Positions 37,822-47,407 are shown, counted from the stretch's first letter. The stretch: 64,000 bases of DNA from Betaproteobacteria bacterium (GCA_016867975.1 VGIC01000003.1:31606-95605); one strand, 5' to 3'. Notes: generated by a model not told the origin, from the letters alone. Program-made: numbers and translations.

Positions 37822-39036
37822 ATGTTAAAGCAATCAATCAAGAAGTTAAGTTTCTGCCTACTGTTCTTACTGACATCGCCGCAGGTATACGCAGATTACA
37901 GCTGGAATTTTCCTGAACCGGTGACGCCGATGGCGCTGGATACACTGCACGTTCACAATAAATTCATGATTATTGTTGCACTGATATTTATCGTGGTACT
38001 TGCCATCATGATTTATTCACTGATCAAACACCGCAAGAGTGTTGGCTATAAACCGGTTACTGATAAGGCCCCCTCTACCGCAATTGAAATCTTCTGGACA
38101 CTCATTCCTTTCGCAATCCTCTTGGTGATCGATTTTGTCATCATGGGTATTCCTGCTTACCACAGCGTGGTCATGATGGAAGACACCCGCAACGAATCAG
38201 ATATGGTCATCAAGGTTACTGGCTCGCAATGGCGCTGGCAATATGAGTATCTTGGCAATACCGAAAAAGGTGAAAAAGCGGGGCTGGAAGAAGCGAAAGG
38301 CATTAAATTCTTGAGTAACTTGTCTACCCCGCAGGAGCAGATGGACGGTACGATTACGCCGGTGAATGATCCGCAGAAGCCCTATCTTCTTGATGTGGAC
38401 AATCGTTTGGTATTGCCGGTTGGTGCCAAAGTGCGCATTCTGATGACATCTTCAGACGTTTTGCATAACTGGTGGGTGCCACAGTTTGGTTCATCACGTT
38501 TAGCGGTGCCTGGTTTCATCCGTGAGACTTGGGTGCAGATTGATAAGGCTGGTACCTACCGTGGTCAGTGTAAAGAGCTGTGCGGCAAGGGGCATGGTTA
38601 CATGCCTGTTGTGGTGGACGCTTTGCCTAAAGAGGAATACAAAACATGGGTTGCCGCCAAGCAGGCAGAAATTGCCGCTGCTACGGCCGGATCTGACAAA
38701 GAATGGAGCAAGGAAGATCTGATGGCTCAGGGTAAAACTGTTTATGAGAAAAACTGTGCGGTTTGTCATCAGGCTTCAGGCGCGGGTCTGCCACCTGCAT
38801 TCCCGGCACTGACTGGCAGCAAAGTTGCAACTTCACCGATTTTTGGTGCGGATGGTAAATACCTGCCGGATAGTCACATGGATCGCGTTCTCAACGGTAT
38901 TCGTGTGATGCCGGCATGGAAAGGCACACTCAACGATACTGAAATTGCAGCCGTGATTACTTATGAGCGTAATGCACTGGGTAACAGTGTTGGTGATATC
39001 ATCCAGCCATCACAAGTTAAAGCAGCGCGTCAATAA
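37822..39036 (+). CDS. coxB: Cytochrome c oxidase subunit II with fused cytochrome c domain
   Basis: 404 residues from ATG 37822, chosen because GGAGAGG lies just upstream. A signal peptide and two transmembrane helices (MIIVALIFIVVLAIMIYSLI, AIEIFWTLIPFAILLVIDFV) are followed by the cupredoxin domain. The CuA ligands lie in CKELCGKGHGYMP with an earlier His in SDVLHNWWVP. A C-terminal class I cytochrome c domain carries CAVCH and a distal Met (IRVMPAWKG). This makes it a caa3-type subunit II. Confidence 0.96.
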   Translation: MLKQSIKKLSFCLLFLLTSPQVYADYSWNFPEPVTPMALDTLHVHNKFMIIVALIFIVVLAIMIYSLIKHRKSVGYKPVTDKAPSTAIEIFWTLIPFAILLVIDFVIMGIPAYHSVVMMEDTRNESDMVIKVTGSQWRWQYEYLGNTEKGEKAGLEEAKGIKFLSNLSTPQEQMDGTITPVNDPQKPYLLDVDNRLVLPVGAKVRILMTSSDVLHNWWVPQFGSSRLAVPGFIRETWVQIDKAGTYRGQCKELCGKGHGYMPVVVDALPKEEYKTWVAAKQAEIAAATAGSDKEWSKEDLMAQGKTVYEKNCAVCHQASGAGLPPAFPALTGSKVATSPIFGADGKYLPDSHMDRVLNGIRVMPAWKGTLNDTEIAAVITYERNALGNSVGDIIQPSQVKAARQ

Positions 39037-39063
39037 TTTAGAGTTTAGGTACAGGAGATAGTT

Positions 39064-40656
39064 ATGAGTACAACAACAGTTGCACATCACGATGAACACG
39101 CCGATCATCCAACCGGTATCATGCGGTGGCTAACCACGACCAATCATAAAGATATCGGAACCATGTATCTGACGTTTGCGTTGATCATGTTTTTGGTTGG
39201 TGGCGCGATGATTTTAGGGATTCGTGCCGAGTTGTTTCAACCCGGACTGCAATTAATGAAACCGGACTTTTTTAACCAGTTGATTGGTGTACACGCACTC
39301 GTGATGATCTTTGCCGCATTGATGCCGGCTGCCACAGGGTTTGCTAACTGGATGATTCCATTGCAAATTGGCGCGCCAGATATGGCCTTGCCACGTTTAA
39401 ATAACTGGGGCTTCTGGCTACTGCCTCCATCCGCGATTTTGCTCACGCTGCCATTCACATTGGCACTGTTTGGTATTGGTGATGGCGCCTTGGCAACCGG
39501 CTGGACTTTCTATCCACCGCTTTCAGTTCAAGGTGGCATCGGTGTGGACTTTGCGATTTTCGCTGTGCACTTGCTGGGCATTTCTTCAGTGCTGGGCTCT
39601 ATCAATATTATCGTCACCCTGTTCAACATGCGCGCACCTGGCATGACGTTAATGAAAATGCCGATGTTTGCTTGGGGCTGGCTGATTACAGCTTTCTTGT
39701 TAATCGCTACGATTCCTGTGTTAGCTGGCGCGGTTACCATGTTGCTCACAGATCGCCACTTCGGTACGCACTTCTTTGATGCAGCCGGTGGTGGTGACCC
39801 TATCTTATTCCAACATTTGTTCTGGTTCTTTGGGCACCCAGAAGTTTACATTCTGCTGTTACCGGTTTGGGGCTTCATTCCACAAATCCTACAGACATTC
39901 TCACGCAAGCCGATGTATGGTTACAAAGCGCAAGTGTACGCATTCTGGGGTATTGGGGCTTTGTCAGTCGTGGTATGGGCACACCATTTCTTCACGGCTG
40001 GTTTGCCAGTGCCGGCATTGCTTTACTTCATGTATAGCACCATGGCGATTTCATTGCCATTGGCCGTGTTGTTCTTCTGCTGGATTAAAACCATGTGGAA
40101 AGGCTCTATGAGCTTTGAAACACCGATGTTGTTCACAGTGGGCTGGATCATTCTGTTCGGTATTGGCGGCTTGACTGGTTTGGTGCTGGCTGATGTTGCT
40201 GCCGATGCGCAATATCATAATAGCTATTTTGTGGTTGCGCACTTCCACTACACCTTGTTTGCCGGTGGGATTATGGGGATTATGGCGGGCGTGTACTACT
40301 GGCTGCCAAAAATGACTGGTCATATGTATAACGAAAAACTGGGTAAACTGCACTTCTGGTTAACGGCTATTTCGTTCAACCTGACATTTATTCCACAGTT
40401 CTTCCTCGGTCTGGCTGGCATGCCGCGCCGTATTCCTGACTATGCGCTGCAGTTTGCGGAATTCAACATGATTTCTTCAATTGCTGCATTCGTGCTTGGC
40501 TTGTCACAGCTGCTGTTTGTTTACAATGTTATCAGTACTATAAGAGGCGGTCAGAAAGCAACCGACAAGGTGTGGGAAGGTGCGGAAGGTTTAGAGTGGA
40601 CGTTACCATCACCCCCGCCGTACCACAGCTTTACCGAGCAACCTGTTGTTAAATGA
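39064..40656 (+). CDS. coxA: Cytochrome c oxidase subunit I
   Basis: 530 residues, twelve transmembrane helices. It holds heme a and the heme a3-CuB centre of the aa3/caa3 oxidase. The CuB/cross-link motif FWFFGHPEVYILLLPVWG, the two CuB histidines (WAHHFFTAG) and the heme ligands in VAHFHYTLFAGG are present. The proton channel region NHKDIGTMYLTFALIMF opens the protein. Twenty-seven bp separate it from coxB. Confidence 0.98.
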   Translation: MSTTTVAHHDEHADHPTGIMRWLTTTNHKDIGTMYLTFALIMFLVGGAMILGIRAELFQPGLQLMKPDFFNQLIGVHALVMIFAALMPAATGFANWMIPLQIGAPDMALPRLNNWGFWLLPPSAILLTLPFTLALFGIGDGALATGWTFYPPLSVQGGIGVDFAIFAVHLLGISSVLGSINIIVTLFNMRAPGMTLMKMPMFAWGWLITAFLLIATIPVLAGAVTMLLTDRHFGTHFFDAAGGGDPILFQHLFWFFGHPEVYILLLPVWGFIPQILQTFSRKPMYGYKAQVYAFWGIGALSVVVWAHHFFTAGLPVPALLYFMYSTMAISLPLAVLFFCWIKTMWKGSMSFETPMLFTVGWIILFGIGGLTGLVLADVAADAQYHNSYFVVAHFHYTLFAGGIMGIMAGVYYWLPKMTGHMYNEKLGKLHFWLTAISFNLTFIPQFFLGLAGMPRRIPDYALQFAEFNMISSIAAFVLGLSQLLFVYNVISTIRGGQKATDKVWEGAEGLEWTLPSPPPYHSFTEQPVVK

Positions 40657-40701
40657 ATAGGGCGCCAGATCTGATGAATAAATCAGGTCTGGCAATTGAA
40701 T

Positions 40702-40809
40702 ATGAGCAATCAAGAAGTCACTAAAAAACACAACAAAAAAATAGCCATCCTATTGGGCGTAATCGCTTTCATCTGGTATTTGGCTTCAATGTTTACGCTA
40801 TGGAAATAA
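40702..40809 (+). CDS. Cytochrome oxidase small assembly protein
   Basis: 35-residue single-pass peptide: MSNQEVTKKHNKK, then a hydrophobic helix IAILLGVIAFIWYLASMFTL and WK. Tiny membrane proteins of this kind lie between coxA and ctaG in many Betaproteobacteria and are annotated as oxidase small assembly proteins. The position here is identical: 45 bp after coxA and 15 bp before ctaG. Confidence 0.75.
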   Translation: MSNQEVTKKHNKKIAILLGVIAFIWYLASMFTLWK

Positions 40810-40824
40810 GATTAGATACTAAAC

Positions 40825-41394
40825 GTGGTGACAGAAAGTAACGAAAATGAGATAAGTCTAACAGAGCGTAGAAATCTCGCTAACAAGAAGCTTGGTTTGA
40901 AAATGCTCTGGATTGTTGCGGGATCATTGGTATTTGCGTTTGCATTGGTACCACTGTATGACGTTTTGTGTGCAATGACTGGCCTTAATGGTAAAACCGT
41001 GACCAGTGCGTCAGCTACAAGCAGCAATAAAGTAGATACAACGCGCTGGGTAACCGTACAATTTACCTCAAGCGTGATGCCTGGTCTAGGTTGGAATTTC
41101 TATCCGAAACAGTCCAGCATCAAGGTGCGACCAGGACAAGTGGAAACTGTGCTGTTTGAAGCTAAAAACATTACAAGCCAGGTTGTTGCAGGACAGGCAA
41201 TACCGAGCGTAACACCAGGTCAGGCAGCTGCACACTTGCAAAAAATCGAATGCTTTTGTTTTCAAAGGCAGGAATTAAAACCAGGCGAAACAAAAGTCAT
41301 GCCTTTACGATTTTTTGTGAGCAGAGACTTGCCTGAAGATGTTAAGGAAATGACCTTGTCCTATTCATTTTTTAGTGCAAAAGAAAAAGAATAG
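40825..41394 (+). CDS. ctaG: Cytochrome c oxidase assembly protein CtaG/Cox11
   Basis: 189 residues with a GTG start (40825, or GTG 40828). One N-terminal transmembrane helix (MLWIVAGSLVFAFALVPLYD) is followed by a periplasmic immunoglobulin-like domain. YDVLCAMTGLNG and the copper-binding IECFCFQRQEL are diagnostic. It delivers copper to the CuB site of subunit I. The 194-bp spacer to coxC holds no gene I can support. Confidence 0.95.
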   Translation: MVTESNENEISLTERRNLANKKLGLKMLWIVAGSLVFAFALVPLYDVLCAMTGLNGKTVTSASATSSNKVDTTRWVTVQFTSSVMPGLGWNFYPKQSSIKVRPGQVETVLFEAKNITSQVVAGQAIPSVTPGQAAAHLQKIECFCFQRQELKPGETKVMPLRFFVSRDLPEDVKEMTLSYSFFSAKEKE

Positions 41395-41588
41395 TGATGT
41401 AGTTAAGCAGTTGAAGTGCGTAGATGTGCGTAGGCCTCTTAAAGAAGCCAACAAAAGATAGCTAGAATTAGCCAGTAGTTTTACGGGTAGTTTTGAAGAA
41501 ACAGATATTTTTGAATTAGTTGCTTTAAATTCTATAGATAACAAATTTAGCTGACCAAAAGCTAAATAATGCAATAGGGAGCTTATGC

Positions 41589-42494
41589 ATGACAACACAT
41601 TCAAGTAATCATTATTTTGTTCCACATGGCGCAATTTACCCTGTGGCGCTGTCCGCAGGCTTGCTATCACTGGCAGCTGGTTTTGTTTTCAGTGTTGCGA
41701 CTGATAAAAATCAGGATCTGGCTTATTTGCAAACACCAGGCCACTGGATGATGTACATCGGTGCGGCGATTATTCTGCTCATGATTTTCAAATGGTTTGG
41801 CGCTGTGGTTATAGAGAGCGTGACCGGTCAATACCACAAATGGGAAGACAAATCCTTCCGCCTGGGCATGATCGTGTTCATTGCATCCGAAATCGCCTTC
41901 TTTGCAGCATTTTTTGGCGCATTATTCTATATGCGGATTATTTCCGTACCCGATCTGGCGGCGTTTGACCCAGCGTTTACGCCCTATAAAGATTTTCTGG
42001 GCACTTGGCCATCTGCGGGTCCTGGCGGCGTGGTGCTGGGTACAGAATATAAACCAGGCACGTTGAACCCGATGGGCGCATGGGGCCTGCCCGCAGTCAA
42101 CACTGCCTTGCTGTTATCTTCTGGCGCAACCATCACCTGGGCGCACTGGGGCTTATTAAAAGATAACCGCAAACAGTTAGTGCTTGGCCTGTTTTTAACT
42201 GTTGCCTTGGGTGTAGCATTTTTGATCTGCCAGGCGTTTGAATATCATGAAGCCTATACTGAAATGGGTCTGACACTGCGAAGCGGCGCTTATGGTGCAA
42301 CCTTCTTCATGCTGACCGGCTTTCACGGCTTTCACGTGACACTGGGCACCATCATGTTGATCGTGATTTTACTGCGCTCAATGAAAGGTCACTTCTCATC
42401 CAAAAGTCATTTCGGTTTTGAAGGTGTTGCCTGGTACTGGCACTTTGTTGATGTGGTGTGGCTGGGTCTGTTTATCTTCGTATACTGGCTGTAA
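41589..42494 (+). CDS. coxC: Cytochrome c oxidase subunit III
   Basis: 301 residues, seven transmembrane helices. Landmarks are FVPHGAIYPVALSAGLLSL, GMIVFIASEIAFFAAFFGA, AFEYHEAYTEMGLTLRSGAY and the C-terminal GVAWYWHFVDVVWLGLFIFV. It stabilises the catalytic core. A terminator-like hairpin lies 11 bp after the stop. Confidence 0.97.
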   Translation: MTTHSSNHYFVPHGAIYPVALSAGLLSLAAGFVFSVATDKNQDLAYLQTPGHWMMYIGAAIILLMIFKWFGAVVIESVTGQYHKWEDKSFRLGMIVFIASEIAFFAAFFGALFYMRIISVPDLAAFDPAFTPYKDFLGTWPSAGPGGVVLGTEYKPGTLNPMGAWGLPAVNTALLLSSGATITWAHWGLLKDNRKQLVLGLFLTVALGVAFLICQAFEYHEAYTEMGLTLRSGAYGATFFMLTGFHGFHVTLGTIMLIVILLRSMKGHFSSKSHFGFEGVAWYWHFVDVVWLGLFIFVYWL

Positions 42495-42505
42495 TAATCC
42501 AACAT

Positions 42506-42535
42506 AAAAAGGGGCACATAATGCGCCCCTTTTTA
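42506..42535. terminator. Bidirectional rho-independent terminator between coxC and the DUF2909 gene
   Basis: AAAAAGGGGC, a short loop region and GCGCCCCTTTTT form a GC-rich stem (GGGGC-x-CAT/ATG-x-GCCCC) with A and T tracts on either side. It lies between convergent coxC (plus) and the DUF2909 gene (minus) and can serve both. Confidence 0.85.
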
Positions 42536-42561
42536 ATGGGTAATGATTTAAACTGTATGAG

Positions 42562-42768
42562 TTAAGCCTTGACTGGCACTCCAATCAAACCAAAGTAATA
42601 TGCCAGCAGCAACAGAACAAACAAAGCAATTGAAAGACCAATACGCAGAGTCAAAGCTTTGACCGTGCGTTCGCTCCCGTCCTTGTCTTTGGCTAGAAAA
42701 TACAAGGCAGAAAACAGGCTAGCAATGATGACAAACAACACCAATACAACGACTATTTTGAAAACCAT
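42562..42768 (-). CDS. DUF2909 (twin transmembrane) protein
   Basis: 68 residues with two hydrophobic segments (VFKIVVVLVLFVIIASLFSA and TLRIGLSIALFVLLLLAYYFG) joined by a charged loop (KDKDGSERTVKALTLR). This is the DUF2909 pattern, found antiparallel between coxC and SURF1 in many Betaproteobacteria. The function is unknown; the context suggests a role in oxidase assembly. Confidence 0.85.
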   Translation of the reverse strand: MVFKIVVVLVLFVIIASLFSALYFLAKDKDGSERTVKALTLRIGLSIALFVLLLLAYYFGLIGVPVKA

Positions 42769-42804
42769 ATTAATGTCCTATCTATATAGAACAGACATTA
42801 TGCG

Positions 42805-43551
42805 ATGCGTATGCCACAAAAGCAATTTAGATGCTTGAACATCACATTCAGTTATTCCTGGACCGGTCTGTTGATACTGATGATTTGTGTACCGATCTTT
42901 ATCAAGCTAGGCCTTTGGCAATACAATAAGGCGCAATTAAAACAGGAAATTCAATCCAGCTATGATGCATCGCTGGATCACGAAGCTTTAAGCTTGCCAA
43001 CCCACTTTGACAATCCGGATGTCTGGAAACATAAAAAAGTAAAAATAAAGGGATATTACGACACCCGATATCAGATATTTCTGGATAATCAGGTGGAAGC
43101 CAGCCGAGCCGGTTTTTATGTGCTGACACCGCTTAAAATCGAAGGTAGACCTGAATACGTACTGATTAATCGTGGCTGGGTAGCTGGTGGTGATACGCAT
43201 GATGAGTTGCCTGCTATCGATACACCTCATCACTCTGTCGAAGTTGTAGGTTTGGTGTGGATTCCTAGCAAAAAGATTTTTACATTGGAGAGTGAAGCGC
43301 AAAAGAATCAATGGAATGTGGTCTGGCAGCATATGGATCTGCCACGTTACCAGGTCAGTGTGCCAATTGATGTGTTACCCATTGTAATTAAACTCGACAG
43401 CAAAAGTGATGCCGGAGGCTTTGTGCGAAACTGGCAGTTGCCAGCGAACAAGATTGCGACCAATATGGGCTACGCCTACCAATGGTTTGGTTTTGCCATC
43501 GCCAGCATCTTGATTTTTCTGTATACCAGCTTTAGAAAAATAACTGATTAA
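42805..43551 (+). CDS. SURF1 family oxidase assembly protein
   Basis: 248 residues with an N-terminal transmembrane helix (GLLILMICVPIFIKLGLWQY) and a C-terminal one (YAYQWFGFAIASILIFLYTS), the SURF1 layout. GYYDTRYQIFLDNQ and EYVLINRGWVAGG are conserved SURF1 segments. SURF1 promotes heme a insertion into subunit I. The start is ATG 42805 or ATG 42811. Confidence 0.93.
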   Translation: MRMPQKQFRCLNITFSYSWTGLLILMICVPIFIKLGLWQYNKAQLKQEIQSSYDASLDHEALSLPTHFDNPDVWKHKKVKIKGYYDTRYQIFLDNQVEASRAGFYVLTPLKIEGRPEYVLINRGWVAGGDTHDELPAIDTPHHSVEVVGLVWIPSKKIFTLESEAQKNQWNVVWQHMDLPRYQVSVPIDVLPIVIKLDSKSDAGGFVRNWQLPANKIATNMGYAYQWFGFAIASILIFLYTSFRKITD

Positions 43552-43576
43552 AATTAATCTCAGGCAACAATCAAAC

Positions 43577-44191
43577 ATGCAAATTGAAACAGACAATAAG
43601 GAATATCTTGAGAGACAGCGCAGTGGTCGACTGATGTTGCTATCGATGTCGATATTTTTTATCGCACCGATTGTCGCGGTCATTGCCATGTACAAACTAG
43701 ACTGGCGGCCCAAAGGCGAAAGTATTGGTGAACTGGTGGCGCCTGCAAAATTACTAACTATGCATTATGCATACATGTCGAGTGATGGCAGTCTTGTAAA
43801 GCCGGATGTTTGGAAAGATAAATGGAGTATGGTTTATATAGCAGGCAACTGCGATGAAAAATGTCATGACAAGTTACATTACATGCGCCAGCTCCACACT
43901 TCTTTATACAAAGAAATTCCGCGCATGCAGCGTGTTTTTATTACCACCGCACATGATGTAGCCTCCATCAAGCAGGACTACCCTGATATGCTGATTATTA
44001 ACCAGCCCGGTACCGAAATTTCGACACTGAGTGATCAATTTAATCTAAATGACGCCAGTGCCATGCAAGCGAATAGAGTCTATCTAGTGGATCCGCTGGG
44101 ACACTTGATGATGAATTATGCCCCAGATACAGATCCGGCTTTAATTCGAAAGGATGTGATACGTCTGATGAAATATTCGTGGGCAGGATAA
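43577..44191 (+). CDS. Sco-like thioredoxin-fold membrane protein of the oxidase cluster
   Basis: 204 residues. One transmembrane helix (LMLLSMSIFFIAPIVAVIAM) is followed by a periplasmic domain with a CxxxC pair (NCDEKCHDKL) in the place of the Sco copper site, then VFITTAHDV and RVYLVDPLGHLMMNY resembling the thioredoxin fold. Such genes between SURF1 and ctaA are usual in Betaproteobacteria and probably help CuA assembly. Overall similarity to classical Sco is low. It overlaps ctaA by TAATG. Confidence 0.72.
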   Translation: MQIETDNKEYLERQRSGRLMLLSMSIFFIAPIVAVIAMYKLDWRPKGESIGELVAPAKLLTMHYAYMSSDGSLVKPDVWKDKWSMVYIAGNCDEKCHDKLHYMRQLHTSLYKEIPRMQRVFITTAHDVASIKQDYPDMLIINQPGTEISTLSDQFNLNDASAMQANRVYLVDPLGHLMMNYAPDTDPALIRKDVIRLMKYSWAG

Positions 44192-45183
44192 TGCTGAATT
44201 ACCAACGTTTTAAACAACTGGCTTTATTTAGCGCCATACTCGCATTGTGTGTCGTTGTGCTCGGTGCCTATGTTCGTCTGTCTGATGCTGGGCTGGGTTG
44301 TCCGGACTGGCCTGGTTGCTATGGTACATTGACGGTGCCACAAAGCGAAGCCGCCATTCAAAGAGCACAGGAAATATTTCCGGATAGCACGATCGAGACT
44401 GGTAAAGCCTGGAAGGAAATGGCGCACCGCTACTTGGCGGGCACATTAGGGCTATTGGTACTGGCGTTATTTGCATTGGGTTGGCGTAGTAGGCAACAGC
44501 TTAAAGTAAGCCCATTATTACCAACTGCACTGCTATTGATCATTATCTTTCAAGCTGCTTTGGGTATGTGGACTGTAACCATGCTACTGAAACCGGCCAT
44601 TGTCAGCGCACATCTCATTGGCGGTATGACTACCCTAGCATTGCTGGTATGGGTTGCGCATCGACATTGGGCTAGTTTCACTGCATCCGCTACTGTATCT
44701 GGCTTGTTAATATTGCTGGTTCGCGGCGCACTCTTGATAGTATTCGCGCAGATATTTCTAGGTGGCTGGACCAGCACTAACTACGCTGCGCTTGCCTGCA
44801 CTGACTTTCCGACCTGCCATGGCGCATGGATACCGGAAATGGATTTCAAGGATGCATTCCACCTCGTGCGTGAGCTTGGCATGAGTGCCAATGGTGGTAG
44901 TCTGACCCTACCGGCGCTGACAGCAATTCAATGGACACATCGTATCGGTGCGCTGATCACATTTATTTATGTAGCGAGTCTCGCCTGTGTGCTGATGAAA
45001 ATATCGGCTTACAACAGGATTGCCTGGCTGCTACTTGCCATTCTAGTTGCGCAGGTATGTATCGGCATTGCCAACTTGATTCTGCATTTACCATTGTTGT
45101 TGGCAGTCGCGCATAATCTGGGTGCGGCGCTATTGTTAATCATCATCGTCGTTATCAATTCCAGAATTACTAAACCTGATTGA
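44191..45183 (+). CDS. ctaA: Heme A synthase (COX15/CtaA)
   Basis: 330 residues from ATG 44191, which overlaps the preceding stop; a GTG 12 bp earlier is less likely. Eight transmembrane helices carry the paired histidines: [33 protein letters not shown] and [11 protein letters not shown]. It oxidises the methyl group of heme O to give heme A. ctaB follows, completing heme A supply for the oxidase. Confidence 0.95.
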   Translation: MLNYQRFKQLALFSAILALCVVVLGAYVRLSDAGLGCPDWPGCYGTLTVPQSEAAIQRAQEIFPDSTIETGKAWKEMAHRYLAGTLGLLVLALFALGWRSRQQLKVSPLLPTALLLIIIFQAALGMWTVTMLLKPAIVSAHLIGGMTTLALLVWVAHRHWASFTASATVSGLLILLVRGALLIVFAQIFLGGWTSTNYAALACTDFPTCHGAWIPEMDFKDAFHLVRELGMSANGGSLTLPALTAIQWTHRIGALITFIYVASLACVLMKISAYNRIAWLLLAILVAQVCIGIANLILHLPLLLAVAHNLGAALLLIIIVVINSRITKPD

Positions 45184-45208
45184 CAAGTACTATAAACTTG
45201 GCCAAACC

Positions 45209-46135
45209 ATGACTGCTCAAAAATATAAAAGCGAGATGCCGATGAATATGAACCTGCTGAGCCAATTTAAAGCACTTGCACCACGATTGAGAAACTTCTT
45301 CCTGTTATGCAAACCGCGCGTGACTTCACTGATTGTTTTTACTGCATTGATCGGTATGTTTCTCGCCACGCCGCACATGGTACCGTGGTCCCTGCTACTG
45401 GCAACCACGGTTGGCATTGCGTTCGCTTCCGGTGCTGCGGCTGCCTTCAACTGCCTGATTGAACACCAGATCGACGCTATCATGGCACGTACACGTGCGC
45501 GCCCACTGCCAACCGGTCAGGTGTCCACTATGGAAACCATCATATTTGCATCGTTGCTGGGCGGTGCAGGTCTCGCCATACTTTACTTTTACGTGAATCC
45601 GCTCACGATGTGGCTTACCTTTGCTACGTTTGTGGGTTATGCCGTGATTTATACGATATTTTTGAAACCAGCGACACCCATGAATATTGTGATTGGCGGC
45701 GCATCCGGCGCCATGCCACCGATTCTGGGCTGGGCCGCGATCACCAATACTATTTCACCAGAATCGCTGATCATGTTTCTAATCATATTTGCTTGGACAC
45801 CACCGCACTTCTGGGCGCTTGCGCTCTATCGTCGTGAAGAATACGCCAAAGTTGGTATGCCGATGTTGCCTGTTACGCACGGCGAGAAATTTACCCTTTT
45901 GCATATTTTGCTTTACACCATTGTTTTGGTCGCGGTCTCGTTTATGCCTTACGGCTTGGGCATGAGCGGCATAATTTATCTTGTTTCTGCGCTAGTCCTT
46001 GATGCGATTTTTATGGCCTACGCAATTGGCTTGTATCGAAAATATTCTGATGCTTTGGCAAAAAAAACTTTCCGATACTCCATTGTCTATCTAACGCTAT
46101 TATTTGCCGCACTCCTTGTAGATCATTACCTCTAA
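45209..46135 (+). CDS. ctaB: Protoheme IX farnesyltransferase (heme O synthase)
   Basis: 308 residues, polytopic prenyltransferase. The Asp-rich motif is in [20 protein letters not shown], with [20 protein letters not shown] at the N-terminus and [20 protein letters not shown] in the second conserved region. It adds a farnesyl group to heme B. It is the last gene of the oxidase cluster. Confidence 0.97.
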   Translation: MTAQKYKSEMPMNMNLLSQFKALAPRLRNFFLLCKPRVTSLIVFTALIGMFLATPHMVPWSLLLATTVGIAFASGAAAAFNCLIEHQIDAIMARTRARPLPTGQVSTMETIIFASLLGGAGLAILYFYVNPLTMWLTFATFVGYAVIYTIFLKPATPMNIVIGGASGAMPPILGWAAITNTISPESLIMFLIIFAWTPPHFWALALYRREEYAKVGMPMLPVTHGEKFTLLHILLYTIVLVAVSFMPYGLGMSGIIYLVSALVLDAIFMAYAIGLYRKYSDALAKKTFRYSIVYLTLLFAALLVDHYL

Positions 46136-46282
46136 CTCCGACCATCAATACCAATCTCAGTTTAAAACTACACGAATAGTACGGCTGCCGTCTACTCTTG
46201 CAAAATTGGGATCTTGGTTTTTAAGTAATGACAGTGATTTGATCTACCGGTATTCTGGGCTTCCACTTGTGGTAATTGTTTC

Positions 46283-46418
46283 GATTCATTTCCTTCCAAT
46301 GATTCTGTAAACAGCATCTTTCTAATATCCTGTAACAATGCTCTCTGTTTCATGCTTTGAGCCAAAAAAATGAAAAACTCTAAGATTAATTAGAATAGTT
46401 TATTTGTTCTCTACATTT
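46283..46418 (+). repeat. Diverged direct repeat, copy B (right of the oxidase cluster)
   Basis: Aligns with copy A (37085-37221) in the same orientation. Here the minus-strand frame is broken by stops, so it looks like a decayed version of the same sequence. It ends 13 bp before the -35 box of the tRNA-Gly promoter. The rest of the 361-bp spacer from ctaB to the tRNA contains no other feature I can support. Confidence 0.7.
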
Positions 46419-46431
46419 ACGTATTTTTTGC

Positions 46432-46459
46432 TTGACGATATGCGCAAAATCTCTATAAT
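46432..46459 (+). promoter_or_regulatory. Sigma-70 promoter for tRNA-Gly
   Basis: TTGACG (46432-46437) and a perfect TATAAT (46454-46459) are separated by 16 bp. The tRNA-Gly 5' end is 38 bp downstream of the -10 box. Confidence 0.8.
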
Positions 46460-46496
46460 GGCGCCTGTCTCAACGATGACACCTCGTAATGACAAC

Positions 46497-46572
46497 GCGG
46501 GAATAGCTCAGCTGGTAGAGCGCAACCTTGCCAAGGTTGAGGTCGCGAGTTCGAACCTCGTTTCCCGCTCCA
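46497..46572 (+). tRNA. tRNA-Gly (GCC)
   Basis: 76-nt cloverleaf. The acceptor arms GCGGGAA and TTCCCGC pair, the D-loop reads AGCTCAGCTGGTAGAGC, the anticodon GCC lies in CTTGCCAAG, and the T-arm is GCGAGTTCGAACCTCGT. The CCA end is encoded. Confidence 0.97.
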
Positions 46573-46655
46573 TGTTTCCAGACGGCGAATGCATTCATGC
46601 TTTCGCCGTTTTAGTTTTAGCCAAACTGAGTTTGGCATGAAATGCTCAACTTGAT

Positions 46656-46729
46656 GGCGCGATAGCAAAGCGGTTATGCCGCGGCCTGCAAAGCCGTTTA
46701 GACCGGTTCGACTCCGGTTCGCGCCTCCA
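46656..46729 (+). tRNA. tRNA-Cys (GCA)
   Basis: 74-nt cloverleaf starting GGCGCGATAGCAAAGCGGTT with anticodon GCA in CCTGCAAAG, T-arm CCGGTTCGACTCCGG, acceptor 3' strand GCGCC and encoded CCA. It lies 83 bp after tRNA-Gly and is probably in the same transcript. Confidence 0.97.
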
Positions 46730-46957
46730 ACGCCCTATATCAGCCCGATTCAAATTGAGTCGGGCTGTTTCATTTTGTTTCACAAAGCTATATAGTATGG
46801 GCTTCACAGCGTTTCAAGGCGTTTCGCTATGCTTCACACTATTTCATTCTGTTTCACGATACTTTTAGGCATCGACAAGGCACCGAGACCGGCTATCGCT
46901 GTCTGAGATTGAGCGACGGATCGGGTAATTTTAAACGCGTACCAACAGTTCCACTCA
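46730..46957. other. Gene-free spacer after tRNA-Cys with irregular GTTTCA repeats
   Basis: No coding frame is convincing. Between about 46768 and 46862 the strings GTTTCA, GCTTCA and ATTTCA recur at irregular short spacing (about ten occurrences). Sequence following a tRNA gene is a usual site of element integration, so this could be an attachment-site remnant, but no integrase or second tRNA end is seen. Confidence 0.35.
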
Positions 46958-46982
46958 TGAAAAAGGAGGCATAAGCCTCCTG
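46958..46982 (-). terminator. Rho-independent terminator of fdxA
   Basis: On the minus strand: AGGAGGC-TTAT-GCCTCCT followed by TTTTTC. The stem has 7 perfect pairs and lies about 18 bp after the fdxA stop. Confidence 0.85.
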
Positions 46983-46999
46983 TTCGTTATTGGTTGCGA

Positions 47000-47323
47000 T
47001 TACTCAATCAACAGGTCGCGCTTCCCTGGAACGCCATTCATGGCGTCGGCATCTTCAAGAGCCTCTTTGCGAGAGGTGATCACTGGCCACAATTGGGCTA
47101 AACGTGCATTGAGTGCGATAAACTCCTGTTGATCGGCTGGCACATCATCTTCTGCAAAAATGGCTTCTGCAGGGCATTCTGCAACGCACAGCGTGCAATC
47201 GATACATTCATCTGGGTTGATTGCTAGAAAGTTAGGACCTTCGACAAAACAGTCGACTGGACAAACATCGACGCAGTCGGTGTATTTACATTGAATGCAA
47301 TTTTCGGTAACGACATATGTCAT
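47000..47323 (-). CDS. fdxA: FdxA-type 7Fe ferredoxin
   Basis: 107 residues. The N-terminal half has the [3Fe-4S] and [4Fe-4S] ligands: [18 protein letters not shown] and [17 protein letters not shown]. The C-terminal extension ([20 protein letters not shown]) is the FdxA type. It lies on the same strand 84 bp downstream of cysN. The sulfite reductase of this locus has no flavoprotein partner nearby, so FdxA is a reasonable electron donor candidate; this is inference. Confidence 0.93.
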   Translation of the reverse strand: MTYVVTENCIQCKYTDCVDVCPVDCFVEGPNFLAINPDECIDCTLCVAECPAEAIFAEDDVPADQQEFIALNARLAQLWPVITSRKEALEDADAMNGVPGKRDLLIE

Positions 47324-47407
47324 TTTTACTATCCTTTACAGCTTAAAAGCTAAAACGTTATTTTAATGGATTTAATGGGTAATGGCGCGAAGCCTGGTGT
47401 TTTTCGA

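Noticed and set aside
46404..46640. 78-codon ORF across tRNA-Gly
   Set aside because: It covers a perfect tRNA gene and its promoter; the frame is accidental.
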